From Bacteroidaceae bacterium (GTDB taxonomy: Bacteria; Bacteroidota; Bacteroidia; Bacteroidales; Bacteroidaceae): a stretch of DNA of 64,000 nt. Each line of letters begins with the position of its first letter. Positions within the stretch are counted from its first letter, which is position 1. The position numbers were made by a program, and so were the translations under genes. Below are positions 7,945 to 16,995 of this stretch, piece by piece. Below the pieces are notes generated by a model, which was not told where the DNA came from, ran no database searches, and saw nothing but the letters and a program-made list of their open reading frames with translations. The stretch lies in contig JAFUVE010000087.1 of assembly GCA_017483765.1 (NCBI GenBank), positions 1-64,000 on the forward strand, in the 5' to 3' direction.

Positions 7945-9072
7945 ATGAGAAAATTTTTGACAACAGCAACTTTAGCCTTGGCGATCTCGGCAGGAGCAAG
8001 TGCTCAAAACTATAGTTATAATTATAGCGGAGACAATGCGAATTCTGCCACCGGGGACAACATTCCCGTGTCAAGTGAGGTGCTGATGCAGGATTATAAC
8101 AACAGAACGTATCTTAGGGAAAACGTCACGTCGAGAAGTGTGGTCAGGACGTCGGACGCCAGCGACCTCACCATCGAGCAGAGGCTCAAGAGAATCCAGA
8201 CTACGATGGAGCTGCCTCTCAACAGCATAACCAGAACCTATATCGACAAGTACGCAAACAAGATGAAGCGTTCGGTAGGTGTCATGCTGGCGTCCATGAA
8301 TTTCTACAGACCTATTTTTGAGGACGCTCTGGAAAGATACGGACTTCCTTACGAACTTGAGTTCCTGCCCGTCATCGAATCTGCTCTCAGGCCTACCGCC
8401 ACTTCCCCTGTAGGGGCTGCAGGACTCTGGCAGTTCATGCCGTCAACTGGTAAACACTACGGATTGCAAATCAACACTCTGGTGGACGAAAGAAGAGACC
8501 CGGTCAAGTCTACCGACGCGGCTTGCCGTTATCTCAGAGACCTCTACAACCGGTTCGGCGACTGGAGCCTCGCCATCGCTGGATATAACTGTGGAGAAGG
8601 TGCTGTACAGAAGGCACTCGCAAGGGCCGGAGGCAAGGAAGGTAAGAGCTTCTGGGACATATATAACTATCTGCCCAAGGAGACAAGAGGATACGTGCCT
8701 GCTTTCATCGGTGCTACGTATATCATGAACTACTACTGCGAGCACGGAATTCAGCCTATGATGGCCTCGCTGCCAGAGAGAGCTGACACCGTCGTCGTGA
8801 GAAAAGACATCAGACTGTCGAAAGTGGCTACTGCGTGCGGGGTTTCTATAGACCAGATCAAGGCGCTCAACCCACAGTTCCGGCAGGACATCGTACCTGC
8901 TAACTACGCCATCATGCTGCCTGCCGAGGCGGCTGTGGAATTTGCAGGAAAACAGGAGGATATTTACAACTCTTACTCCACCGGGACTAACTATGCGATG
9001 AATGCGGCTTATTCCGCTTCTTCATCCAACTCGTATAAGAGAAGGGGATATTCCTACAGAAGACGCAGATAA
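7945..9072 (+). CDS. MltD-like lytic transglycosylase with C-terminal LysM
   Basis: A 375-residue periplasmic murein lytic transglycosylase. A signal peptide ends near AGASAQ. The SLT/GH23 domain (about residues 110-260) shows the catalytic Glu in LPVIESALRPTA, then SPVGAAGLWQFMPSTGKHYGL and the AGYNCGEGAV motif. A LysM-like repeat follows (about 280-325, VRKDIRLSKVATACGV...LNPQF). The C-terminus is Ser/Tyr/Arg-rich (SYKRRGYSYRRRR), which is unusual and probably disordered. It cuts glycan strands to form 1,6-anhydro-MurNAc ends. A strong terminator follows. Confidence 0.9.
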   Translation: MRKFLTTATLALAISAGASAQNYSYNYSGDNANSATGDNIPVSSEVLMQDYNNRTYLRENVTSRSVVRTSDASDLTIEQRLKRIQTTMELPLNSITRTYIDKYANKMKRSVGVMLASMNFYRPIFEDALERYGLPYELEFLPVIESALRPTATSPVGAAGLWQFMPSTGKHYGLQINTLVDERRDPVKSTDAACRYLRDLYNRFGDWSLAIAGYNCGEGAVQKALARAGGKEGKSFWDIYNYLPKETRGYVPAFIGATYIMNYYCEHGIQPMMASLPERADTVVVRKDIRLSKVATACGVSIDQIKALNPQFRQDIVPANYAIMLPAEAAVEFAGKQEDIYNSYSTGTNYAMNAAYSASSSNSYKRRGYSYRRRR

Positions 9073-9085
9073 GGATTCTAAGTAA

Positions 9086-9117
9086 AAGGGTGGTTCATGT
9101 TTTTTTGAACCACCCTT
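9086..9117 (+). terminator. Terminator hairpin after the transglycosylase
   Basis: A perfect 12-bp stem (AAGGGTGGTTCA at 9086-9097, complement at 9106-9117) with a T-rich loop. The following T-run is short and interrupted. Confidence 0.85.
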
Positions 9118-9175
9118 CAATCTTTTACCATACACCCTTAAAAAAAGCATAACGACATTTTAACCTCAAATCCGT

Positions 9176-11434
9176 ATGAACGACGATAAGAATGGGAAAG
9201 AAGACAATGAGGATTTGATGGTGGATGAGGCGTTCAACCATCTCGTTCAGTCATACCTCAACACGAAACACCGAAAAAAAACTGAAATCATCCAGAAGGC
9301 TTTCAACTTTGCGAAATATGCGCACAAAGGGGTAAAGAGACTTTCTGGAGAACCATATATCATGCACCCTATCGCTGTGGCGCAGATCGTGTGCTCTGAA
9401 ATCGGACTCGGTAGCACGTCTATTTGCGCTGCATTGCTCCATGATGTCGTGGAGGACACTGACTACACCGTCGAGGACATCGAAAATATGTTCGGTAAGA
9501 AAATCGCACAGATTGTAGACGGACTCACTAAAATTTCCGGTGGCATTTTCGGAGAAAACGCATCGGCGCAGGCTGAGAACTTCAAAAAACTGCTCATCAC
9601 CATGAACGACGACATTCGTGTCGTCGTCATCAAGATTGCGGACCGTCTCCACAATATGCGGACGCTCGGGTCGCAGCCAAAGAACAAGCAGTACAAAATT
9701 GCGGGAGAGACGCTGTATATCTATGCTCCCATCGCACACAGGCTGGGACTTAACAGGATCAAAAGCGAACTGGAGAATCTTAGTTTCCAATATGAACATC
9801 CAAAAGAATACCAGGAAATCATCGACAAGCTCAAGGACACGGAGGAGAAACGAAACATCTTGTTCGAGAACTTCACGAAGCCTATCACTGCAGAACTGAC
9901 CAAAAGGGGAATCAACCACGAAATCAAGGCCAGGGTCAAGACCCCATATTCCATCTGGAGGAAAATGGAGACCAAGCACGTCAATTTCGATGAAGTGTAC
10001 GACATACTCGCGGTCAGAATCATCTTCGAACCCAAGGATGAGGACAATGTGCTGCAGGAATGCTTCAACATATATGTCGTCATGTGCAACTTCTACAAGT
10101 CTCATCCCGACAGGCTCAGGGACTGGGTGTCGCATCCCAAGTCGAACGGATACAGGGCGCTCCACGTCACTCTTATGTCGAACGAGGGAGAGTGGATTGA
10201 AGTGCAAATCCGATCAAGGCAGATGGACGAGATTGCGGAGAAAGGATATGCGGCACACTGGAAATACAAGGACGGTGACGGCATCAACGGAGAAGGACAG
10301 AGCGAGGCTGAACTCGAGAAATGGCTCACCACAATCAAGGAAATTCTGGACGACCCTCAGCCTGACGCCATGGACTTCCTCTCAACTATCAAACTCAACC
10401 TCTTCGCATCTGAGATATTCGTCTTCACGCCAAAAGGGGAAATCAAGACCCTGCCTGCTGACAGCACTGTCATCGACTTCGCGTTCTCTATACACACGAT
10501 TGTGGGGTCACACTGCATCGGTGCAAAGGTCAACCACAAACTCGTGTCGGTCAGCCATAAGCTCAAGAGCGGAGACCAGGTGGAAGTGGTCGTCGGTAAA
10601 GAGCCGAAAGTGAAGAAGGAATGGCTCAAATATGCCAAGACCGCTAAGGCGGCAAGCAAAATACAAAGCGCGCTGAGAAAAGAAGAGAAGGAAAAACGGA
10701 AGAAGGGTGAGGAAATCCTCAAGGAGTTCTTCGCCAAGGAGGACTTGACATACAGCAGCGTCAGCCTGGAACGGATCATTAAAGAACATCAACTCGACAA
10801 CAGGGAACAGCTGTTCCTCTATATTGGGGAAGGAAAAATCACGCTGGGGACTAAGGACGTCGATGCCGTCAAGCCGCACAAGCAGGGTGGGGGATGGAAA
10901 CGCCTTATACCGTTCGGAAGAAAGAAGGACGACGCAGCGAAGAAAGAGACGGAAGAGAAGAATGTGCAAGCGCCTGTCATCAACAAAAAGAAAGGGGTGG
11001 TCATCAACGACGACAACTACCAGAAATATTGTGCTCTTGCCGACTGCTGCAACCCTATTCCGGGAGACTCCATCATGGGGTATGTCAACGAGAAGAACCT
11101 CATCACCGTACACCGCCTCAGCTGTAAGGTGGCCGAGAAACTCAAGGCAAACCACGGCAACCGAATCGTCGAGGCGAAATGGAACATGAACGGGACTGTA
11201 CGCTTCCCGGCTACCATTCAAATCGACGGACTCGACAGAATCGGAGTGCTCAACGAAATCACACAGATTATCTCTACTGAGCACAGCGTCAACATCAGGA
11301 AGCTCGTCGTGGAGAGCAAGGAGGAGATGTTCAATTGCACGATACTCATGCTCGTCAGAAACCTCGATGAGGTCAACAGGGTCATCAAGAGCCTGAAGAC
11401 CATCGAAAACGTGGGAAACGTCACGAGAATCTAA
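9176..11434 (+). CDS. Bifunctional (p)ppGpp synthetase/hydrolase Rel
   Basis: A 752-residue RSH enzyme that makes and degrades the starvation alarmone (p)ppGpp. Domains in order: HD hydrolase (about residues 40-200, with MHPIAVA and LLHDVVEDTDYTVED carrying the metal-binding HD and ED pairs); synthetase (about 235-370, with SIWRKME, YDILAVRIIF and PKSNGYRALHVT); TGS (about 415-475, IFVFTPKGEIKTLP); a helical linker; a Cys-containing segment (CALADCCNPIPGD); and a C-terminal ACT domain. Because the HD motif is intact and the synthetase is complete, both activities are expected. It is the only RSH gene in the window. Confidence 0.94.
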   Translation: MNDDKNGKEDNEDLMVDEAFNHLVQSYLNTKHRKKTEIIQKAFNFAKYAHKGVKRLSGEPYIMHPIAVAQIVCSEIGLGSTSICAALLHDVVEDTDYTVEDIENMFGKKIAQIVDGLTKISGGIFGENASAQAENFKKLLITMNDDIRVVVIKIADRLHNMRTLGSQPKNKQYKIAGETLYIYAPIAHRLGLNRIKSELENLSFQYEHPKEYQEIIDKLKDTEEKRNILFENFTKPITAELTKRGINHEIKARVKTPYSIWRKMETKHVNFDEVYDILAVRIIFEPKDEDNVLQECFNIYVVMCNFYKSHPDRLRDWVSHPKSNGYRALHVTLMSNEGEWIEVQIRSRQMDEIAEKGYAAHWKYKDGDGINGEGQSEAELEKWLTTIKEILDDPQPDAMDFLSTIKLNLFASEIFVFTPKGEIKTLPADSTVIDFAFSIHTIVGSHCIGAKVNHKLVSVSHKLKSGDQVEVVVGKEPKVKKEWLKYAKTAKAASKIQSALRKEEKEKRKKGEEILKEFFAKEDLTYSSVSLERIIKEHQLDNREQLFLYIGEGKITLGTKDVDAVKPHKQGGGWKRLIPFGRKKDDAAKKETEEKNVQAPVINKKKGVVINDDNYQKYCALADCCNPIPGDSIMGYVNEKNLITVHRLSCKVAEKLKANHGNRIVEAKWNMNGTVRFPATIQIDGLDRIGVLNEITQIISTEHSVNIRKLVVESKEEMFNCTILMLVRNLDEVNRVIKSLKTIENVGNVTRI

Positions 11435-11506
11435 ACATTGAGATAATTCTACTACACCTATTTATATCATCTATACTTTATAATCAATCTCACATCTAAC
11501 ACTTTT

Positions 11507-12541
11507 ATGATGAAAACTACGATGAAATCAATGATATTGTGTCTGATGGCATTTTGCACTGCCACTGCCATTGTGAATGCGCAGGACTACGACATGAAAT
11601 CACGGGTACAGACGAATGTGCCCCTCGACTCCATACGAATGAGCGACCCTTTCATCTTCCCTGACGAAAAGTCACAGACTTACTACATGACCGGGACGGG
11701 GGGCATGCTGTGGAAAAGCAAGGACCTGGCATTGTGGGAAGGACCATACCGGCCATTCAAGATAAACCCTGAATCCTGGATGGGGCCCAAGCCGATGGTG
11801 TGGGCAGCGGAAATCCATCAACACAACGACAAATACTACTATTTCGCCACGTTCACAAATCTGGCGGTCAATATCGACACGGTGGACTGCAATGTCATAC
11901 CGAGACGCGCTTGCCACGTGTTGGTCAGCGACTCACCGGAGGGACCTTTCGTACCTGTCAGCGACAAGGACTACCTGCCTGCCGACAAGCCGACACTTGA
12001 CGCCACGCTATGGATCGATGCGGACCAGAAGCCGTACATGGTCTTTTGCCATGAGTGGCTCCAGAACAGAAACGGAACGGTGGAGAAAATCCGCCTTGCC
12101 GACGATTTCTCAACCACAGTCGGACAGCCGAAAATCCTCTTCCGCGCCAGTGAGTCGCCATGGAGCAGAGAGACCACCGACGACCATTCGGTCAAACCGA
12201 ACAAGGTGACTGACGGACCTTTCCTCTTCAGAACATCTACCGGGAAACTGGGAATGATATGGACAAGCTGGATACGCGACATCTACACACAGGGGGTGGC
12301 GTATTCTCAGAGCGGAACACTCGACGGACCATGGATCCAGGAGCCGGAGCCCATCACCCCGCCTAACTTCGGACACGGTATGCTCTTCAAGACTTTCGAC
12401 GGAAGAACGCTTATGTGTATTCACAGCCATAAGAAAATATCACAGGACAACGTCGACCGCAGGCCGCATTTCTTTACCGTCAGCCTTGTGGGAAGCAAGC
12501 TCCAGGTGATGCAGGAATACAAGCCGGAACAACGACAATGA
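11507..12541 (+). CDS. Secreted glycoside hydrolase family 43-like enzyme
   Basis: A 344-residue exported enzyme with a signal peptide (cut near VNAQ) and a five-bladed propeller-like GH43 domain. Candidate catalytic positions are Asp in RMSDPFIF (base), Asp in TLDATLW (pKa modulator), and the VTDGPF segment, where Asp stands where many GH43 enzymes have Glu in an EGP motif. Substrate is probably an arabinose- or xylose-containing plant glycan, but I cannot tell which. It follows rel by 72 bases, and no SusC/D pair is nearby. Confidence 0.8.
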   Translation: MMKTTMKSMILCLMAFCTATAIVNAQDYDMKSRVQTNVPLDSIRMSDPFIFPDEKSQTYYMTGTGGMLWKSKDLALWEGPYRPFKINPESWMGPKPMVWAAEIHQHNDKYYYFATFTNLAVNIDTVDCNVIPRRACHVLVSDSPEGPFVPVSDKDYLPADKPTLDATLWIDADQKPYMVFCHEWLQNRNGTVEKIRLADDFSTTVGQPKILFRASESPWSRETTDDHSVKPNKVTDGPFLFRTSTGKLGMIWTSWIRDIYTQGVAYSQSGTLDGPWIQEPEPITPPNFGHGMLFKTFDGRTLMCIHSHKKISQDNVDRRPHFFTVSLVGSKLQVMQEYKPEQRQ

Positions 12542-12949
12542 GCCGGCGAGTCCCAGACATTTTGGTGAATGCTCCTGCAAACGAGCCGTCGCAGTCCATA
12601 CTGGCGAAAGTGCCTCTTCCTGGGCTGATGAGCAGAATTGGCACATTCTGGCTATAATAGGCACTCCAATAATTCGGGTAAATGTTAAATTCTGACGTTT
12701 GCCTGTTTTTTTTCAGCGCTTGGGACGCTAAACGTTAAACACGACTGAGTAAACGTTAAACGCTCCGCTCGAAATGTTAAACTATTTCAAATACGTGGTT
12801 TAATTATTGTGAAATATTTTGTCGGGTTTAAACTTTTCTATAATTTAGCGGTCGAAAAGTTAAATTATTTCCGATTTTAACATATCGGATAATGTAAGTT
12901 AACAAATTGATATATATAAATAAATTGAATAATAACCTATTTAACTATT
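12542..12949. other. Non-coding region before the HtrA-like gene
   Basis: About 400 bases with no supported gene. TAAACGTTAAAC occurs twice (12729-12740 and 12750-12761), with a third partial copy near 12774. The final 150 bases are very AT-rich and probably hold the protease promoter, though no clean TAnnTTTG box stands out. Confidence 0.5.
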
Positions 12950-14482
12950 ATGAAACAGTCTTTTAAAAGATTTTATGGCATCGTCATTGCCATCGCACTT
13001 CTGTCGGGAGTGACGGGTGCGTTTGCTTTCTCATGGGTGGGAAAAGCATGCGGAGACATTGAGTTTCCAAGTGACAACGTGAAAATCACAAACACGCTTT
13101 TTAAGGAATCGGCGATTAAGGGAACGCCGGTACAGCCGGTCGACCTCACTGAGGCTGCTGAGAAAGCTTGCCCGGCAGTTGTCTACATTAAGGTGACTAT
13201 CGGAGGAAAAACCCAGACCATTGACTATTACGACCCGTTTGAGGACTTCTTCGGCGATTTCTTCGGCAGAGGAAATGGTGGTGGAAGCCAGAAGCGGCAG
13301 ATTCAGACTCCGAAACAGCAAGGAGCAGGATCGGGAGTCATCATATCAGAGGACGGATATATCGTCACAAATAACCACGTGGTGGAGGGCGCTGAGGAAA
13401 TTACCGTAACGCTCAATGACAACCGTGAATACGACGCGCGTGTCATCGGTCTCGATGCCACCACAGACCTGGCGCTTATCAAAGTGGATGCAAACGAGCT
13501 GCCCGCCATCACAATCGGCGACTCCGACGCGCTGAAGGTAGGAGAGTGGGTGCTCGCTATCGGTAACCCCTTCAACCTTACTTCTACGGTTACGGCAGGA
13601 ATCGTCAGCGCCAAGGCGCGTCACGTCGGCGGTTCGCAGAACGGAATCGAGTCATTCATTCAGACTGACGCCGCAATCAACCAGGGTAACAGTGGAGGTG
13701 CGCTGGTCAATGCCAGAGGTGAACTCGTCGGTATCAACGCCATGCTTTACAGCAGAACCGGATCTTTCACTGGATATGGATTCGCTATTCCGGTGTCTAT
13801 CATGAAAAAGGTGGTAGGCGACCTGCAGAAATACGGTACCGTTCAGCGCGCTATGCTTGGAGTTTCCGGTATGGACCTGCACAACTACATCGACGCCCAG
13901 AAGCAGAAGGACGAGAAGTTCAACAAGGACTTCGGAACCAATGAAGGAGTTTACGTGGCTGAGGTGATTGAAGGCGGAGCAGCTGAGGCTGCTGGACTCA
14001 AGGAGGGTGACATCATCACCGCGCTCGGCGACAAGAAGGTGACAAAGATGTCGGAACTTCAGGAGGCTACCACAAAATACAGCCCGGGTGAGACGGCTAT
14101 TGTCACGTTCCTACGCGATAAGAAGGAGAAGACTGCCAAGATCACTTTCCGTAACGAGAAGGGTAACACCAATGTGGTGAAGTCGCAGAAAATCGATGTG
14201 CTGGGTGCCGAGTTCAAGGAAATCACCGACGCGCAGAAGAAGGACTTCAACCTCTCATATGGTGTGCAGGTGACCAACCTTAAGGACGGAATCCTCAAGC
14301 AGGCTGGTGTGCCAGAGAAGTTCATCATACTCAAGTGCAACAACCAGCTCGTCAAGTCGGTGGCCGACCTCGAGAAAATCTTCCGCAGCGCACAGACTTC
14401 CGAGGAGCAGACGCTTTGGATCTACGGCAAGACACCGGCCGGACAGCCTCGTAGTTTCGCCGTCCAGCTCGGAGAGGAGTAA
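12950..14482 (+). CDS. Periplasmic HtrA/DegP-type serine protease
   Basis: A 510-residue envelope protease/chaperone. An N-terminal hydrophobic segment acts as signal or anchor (about residues 7-26). The trypsin-like domain carries His in NNHVVEGAEE, Asp in ATTDLALIKVD and Ser in INQGNSGGALVN. Two PDZ domains follow, the first with EGVYVAEVIEGGAAEAAGLKEGD and the second shorter and degenerate. A Gly-rich loop (FGRGNGGGSQKRQ) before the protease core corresponds to the regulatory LA loop. It degrades misfolded envelope proteins. Single gene with its own terminator. Confidence 0.94.
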   Translation: MKQSFKRFYGIVIAIALLSGVTGAFAFSWVGKACGDIEFPSDNVKITNTLFKESAIKGTPVQPVDLTEAAEKACPAVVYIKVTIGGKTQTIDYYDPFEDFFGDFFGRGNGGGSQKRQIQTPKQQGAGSGVIISEDGYIVTNNHVVEGAEEITVTLNDNREYDARVIGLDATTDLALIKVDANELPAITIGDSDALKVGEWVLAIGNPFNLTSTVTAGIVSAKARHVGGSQNGIESFIQTDAAINQGNSGGALVNARGELVGINAMLYSRTGSFTGYGFAIPVSIMKKVVGDLQKYGTVQRAMLGVSGMDLHNYIDAQKQKDEKFNKDFGTNEGVYVAEVIEGGAAEAAGLKEGDIITALGDKKVTKMSELQEATTKYSPGETAIVTFLRDKKEKTAKITFRNEKGNTNVVKSQKIDVLGAEFKEITDAQKKDFNLSYGVQVTNLKDGILKQAGVPEKFIILKCNNQLVKSVADLEKIFRSAQTSEEQTLWIYGKTPAGQPRSFAVQLGEE

Positions 14483-14523
14483 AAGACGGTTGTAAATATA
14501 CATTCGAAATTATTCAATATCAA

Positions 14524-14558
14524 GAGGGAGGACGCTTCTACACGAAGCGCCCTCCCTC
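14524..14558 (+). terminator. Terminator after the HtrA-like gene
   Basis: A 15-position stem (14524-14538 against 14544-14558) with one A-C mismatch and a 5-base loop. A T-rich stretch follows near 14564-14580. Confidence 0.85.
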
Positions 14559-14662
14559 TCGATGTTTTGATTCTCTTTTTGACGTCAAACTCAATGCTTT
14601 TGATGACGAAACGGAGTCAATATGCTAAAAACTCTTTGATGAAAACTAAAAACTGACAAAAG

Positions 14663-14695
14663 TTTGTTTTTTTCCAATTCTTTTTCGTAACTTTG
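14663..14695 (+). promoter_or_regulatory. Promoter of the Wza-like gene
   Basis: TTTG at 14663-14666, a 21-base spacer, then TAACTTTG at 14688-14695. The context TTTTTCGTAACTTTGCA recurs before other genes here (near 19111 and 20955). Confidence 0.8.
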
Positions 14696-14748
14696 CAGAA
14701 ATATATGCCTTTTTATGGCTTAATTAAGACTTTATATTTTTTACTCGT

Positions 14749-15537
14749 ATGAAGAAATTGATTTTTTTCGTGGCGCTTGCCCTCTCTTTGATGATAATGT
14801 CCAATGGATGTACGTCCCTCGAAAAGAATGTGCTGTATCTGCAGAACAGCGACTCGATTGACCTGTCGCTTGCCAAGGGACTATACGACGCCAAGATCAT
14901 GCCGAAAGATGTACTGAAAATCTACGTCATCACACCGGAGAATACTGAGGTGTCGCGTATGTTCAACATGACAAGGGCCAACATCGGAGGTTCTCAGTCA
15001 GGTGCAACGACAATCGACTATCAGGTGTCTAACGAAGGAACAATCAATTTCCCGATTCTTGGAGAGATCTATGTGAAGGGAATGACTATCAACGAACTGC
15101 AGGACTATATCGCAGGAAGGCTTACGGGCACATATCTGCGCAACAGGCCTGTGGTCACTGTCGAGATGGAAAGCTTCAAGATCACAGTGCTTGGAGAGGT
15201 GGGCAAACCAGGACAGTACAACATCGCCAAGGGAAAAGTCAACATCTATGAGGCGCTGGCCATGGCAGGCGACATGGGAATGCAGGCCAAGAGAGACGAA
15301 ATCAAGCTCGTCAGGGAGGATGCCAACGGCAACAAGAATATCTATATTCTCGACCCCACTTCTGCCGACATGATCAACTCGCCTTTCTATCAGCTGCAGC
15401 AGAACGACGTGCTCTATGTCCGTCAGAACAGTGCCAGAATCCGTAACTCACGTCTCAGCTCTGAGGTCACTGTGTGGTTCTCCAGCTTGAGCTTGCTCAT
15501 GTCCGTTACCGCATTCCTCATCAACCTGCTCAAGTAA
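14749..15537 (+). CDS. Polysaccharide export lipoprotein (Wza-like)
   Basis: A 262-residue outer-membrane export component. Signal peptide with lipobox (MSNGC, Cys about 21); polysaccharide export (PES) domain about residues 45-140 (KDVLKIYVITPEN ... INFPILGEIYVKGMT); SLBB-like domain about 145-220 (ITVLGEVGKPGQYNIAKG); and a C-terminal transmembrane helix (about 240-260), typical of Bacteroidetes members. It forms the channel through which capsule or exopolysaccharide leaves. No Wzc kinase or glycosyltransferase genes lie next to it, so its export locus must be elsewhere. Confidence 0.9.
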   Translation: MKKLIFFVALALSLMIMSNGCTSLEKNVLYLQNSDSIDLSLAKGLYDAKIMPKDVLKIYVITPENTEVSRMFNMTRANIGGSQSGATTIDYQVSNEGTINFPILGEIYVKGMTINELQDYIAGRLTGTYLRNRPVVTVEMESFKITVLGEVGKPGQYNIAKGKVNIYEALAMAGDMGMQAKRDEIKLVREDANGNKNIYILDPTSADMINSPFYQLQQNDVLYVRQNSARIRNSRLSSEVTVWFSSLSLLMSVTAFLINLLK

Positions 15538-15592
15538 AAATCCAGAATAAGGACGACGGAAGTCGCTGAACGGACTTCCGCATCACATCATA

Positions 15593-15625
15593 AAAGCGGC
15601 ATATCATCCAGTGATATGCCGCTTT
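15593..15625. terminator. Terminator between convergent genes
   Basis: A perfect 14-bp stem (AAAGCGGCATATCA at 15593-15606, complement at 15612-15625) with a 5-base loop. A weaker hairpin (CGGAAGTC/GACTTCCG, near 15557-15580) precedes it. It probably serves the Wza-like gene and perhaps also the convergent regulator. Confidence 0.85.
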
Positions 15626-15728
15626 GTCTATTCTTATGTGGGTGTAAGGCCATTCTGTGTCCATCCGATTCTTCTGGTTCTTGGTGGATCCTGGACCTAC
15701 ACGTTCCAGCCTGTCTCTCCGTCAATCC

Positions 15729-16796
15729 TCAGTCCTTGTAGAAGTCGATATTCTCGCGGGTCAGCAGGTCGATGGCCATATAGTGGTTGCGGTTCTGCTT
15801 GTAGTGAAGCACGCAGGCGTTGATCATCGTGCGGATGCAGTTCAGACCCTGGCGCATGGGGTGCTGGGCGATGAGGAAGTCCACACTGCCGTCCTTGATG
15901 CAGGTGACGTTTGCGTCTATGGCGTCATAGCCCAATAAAGTCACGTGGGGATGCCTCGGCATCTCGTTCTTCAGGAAGTTGGCTATCGTGTGGATTGACG
16001 AGTTGAACGAGAGGCCATGGTAGATGTCTTTGTGGGTAGTGAAGAAGCTTTTCAGACGTTCCTTCACGCCCACTTTGTCGTAGACATAAAGGCTTTGTTC
16101 CACAATCTCTGTCTCCGGGCTGTGGGTCTCCATGTATTTGCGGAAGCCCACCTCGCGGTTCAGCTGCTGGCGGCTGGCCACTCGCCCTTCGCCCATCAGC
16201 TTGAACAATGCGATTTTCTTTGCGCCTGCTGCTGCCATCATGATGATGCGGGCGGCGAACTCACCACTGCGAATGGAGTCCTGGCCGTAGAAGGCTACGG
16301 GGTTGAACTCTGGCCAGTTGGAGTCTATCAGTCCGTAAGGAATCTCTGACATCTCAAGTTTGTCGACGAACTTGCTCATGATGTTGTAGTTGAATATCGG
16401 GCCAATCACCACGGCAAACGGCTCCCAGTCCAGAAGCAACTGGGTCTGAACTTCGAACGAGCTGTCGTTGAAAGGGTCGTAGCGGAATATCTGGTAGCTG
16501 ATCTTGAAGTCGCTGTAGCGGCGAAGACCATCCTCGAGTCCTTGTTCCACGCGGGCCCAATAGCTGTCAACCTCATGCATGGGGAGGATGGCGGCGATTT
16601 TGTATATCTTGTTGCTGGCCAAAGCGCTTGCATAGTGGTTCGGAACGTAGTTCAGCTCCTTCAGGGCGCGTTCCACCTTCTCACGGCTCAAGTCTGACAC
16701 GTTCGTGCGGCCGTGAAGCACACGGTCGACTGTTCCAACCGACACGCCGGCGCGCTCGGCTATGTCCTTTATCCTTACTTTTGACTGTATTTCCAT
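15729..16796 (-). CDS. LacI-family transcriptional regulator
   Basis: A 355-residue regulator. The N-terminal LacI helix-turn-helix (VRIKDIAERAGVSVGTVDRV, residues 7-26) and hinge (NYVPNHYASALAS) are followed by a periplasmic-binding-protein-like sensor domain (about 65-345). It is divergent from kdgK across a 199-base intergenic region holding both promoters, so it probably represses or activates the kdgK-eda genes in response to a uronate-derived sugar acid. I did not find a clear CG-centred palindromic operator. Confident of family, less so of ligand. Confidence 0.88.
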   Translation of the reverse strand: MEIQSKVRIKDIAERAGVSVGTVDRVLHGRTNVSDLSREKVERALKELNYVPNHYASALASNKIYKIAAILPMHEVDSYWARVEQGLEDGLRRYSDFKISYQIFRYDPFNDSSFEVQTQLLLDWEPFAVVIGPIFNYNIMSKFVDKLEMSEIPYGLIDSNWPEFNPVAFYGQDSIRSGEFAARIIMMAAAGAKKIALFKLMGEGRVASRQQLNREVGFRKYMETHSPETEIVEQSLYVYDKVGVKERLKSFFTTHKDIYHGLSFNSSIHTIANFLKNEMPRHPHVTLLGYDAIDANVTCIKDGSVDFLIAQHPMRQGLNCIRTMINACVLHYKQNRNHYMAIDLLTRENIDFYKD

Positions 16797-16856
16797 CTCC
16801 GTCTTTCGTTTTTTTATCGTTACTTATAAAATCTGCAGAATCGTAATTTCCTATCA

Positions 16857-16887
16857 CAAAGTTAGCCATTTTTTTTGCCTTTTGCAA
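16857..16887 (-). promoter_or_regulatory. Promoter of the LacI-family gene
   Basis: On the minus strand, TTG (16885-16887), a 20-base spacer and TAACTTTG (16857-16864) match the Bacteroidetes consensus. The start codon lies about 60 bases downstream. Confidence 0.75.
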
Positions 16888-16959
16888 GGTTATTGTCACT
16901 ATCTTTCCGTTTTTTTTCGAAAAATGTGAAAAATCAGCGATTTTCTGAAAAATTATCAT

Positions 16960-16967
16960 TAACTTTG
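16960..16967 (+). promoter_or_regulatory. Promoter -7 box of kdgK
   Basis: TAACTTTG followed by C, 29 bases before the kdgK ATG. No clear -33 TTTG is visible at the right distance, which would fit a regulated promoter. Confidence 0.65.
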
Positions 16968-16995
16968 CCGTATACTAACTCAAATTATAAGGAAT

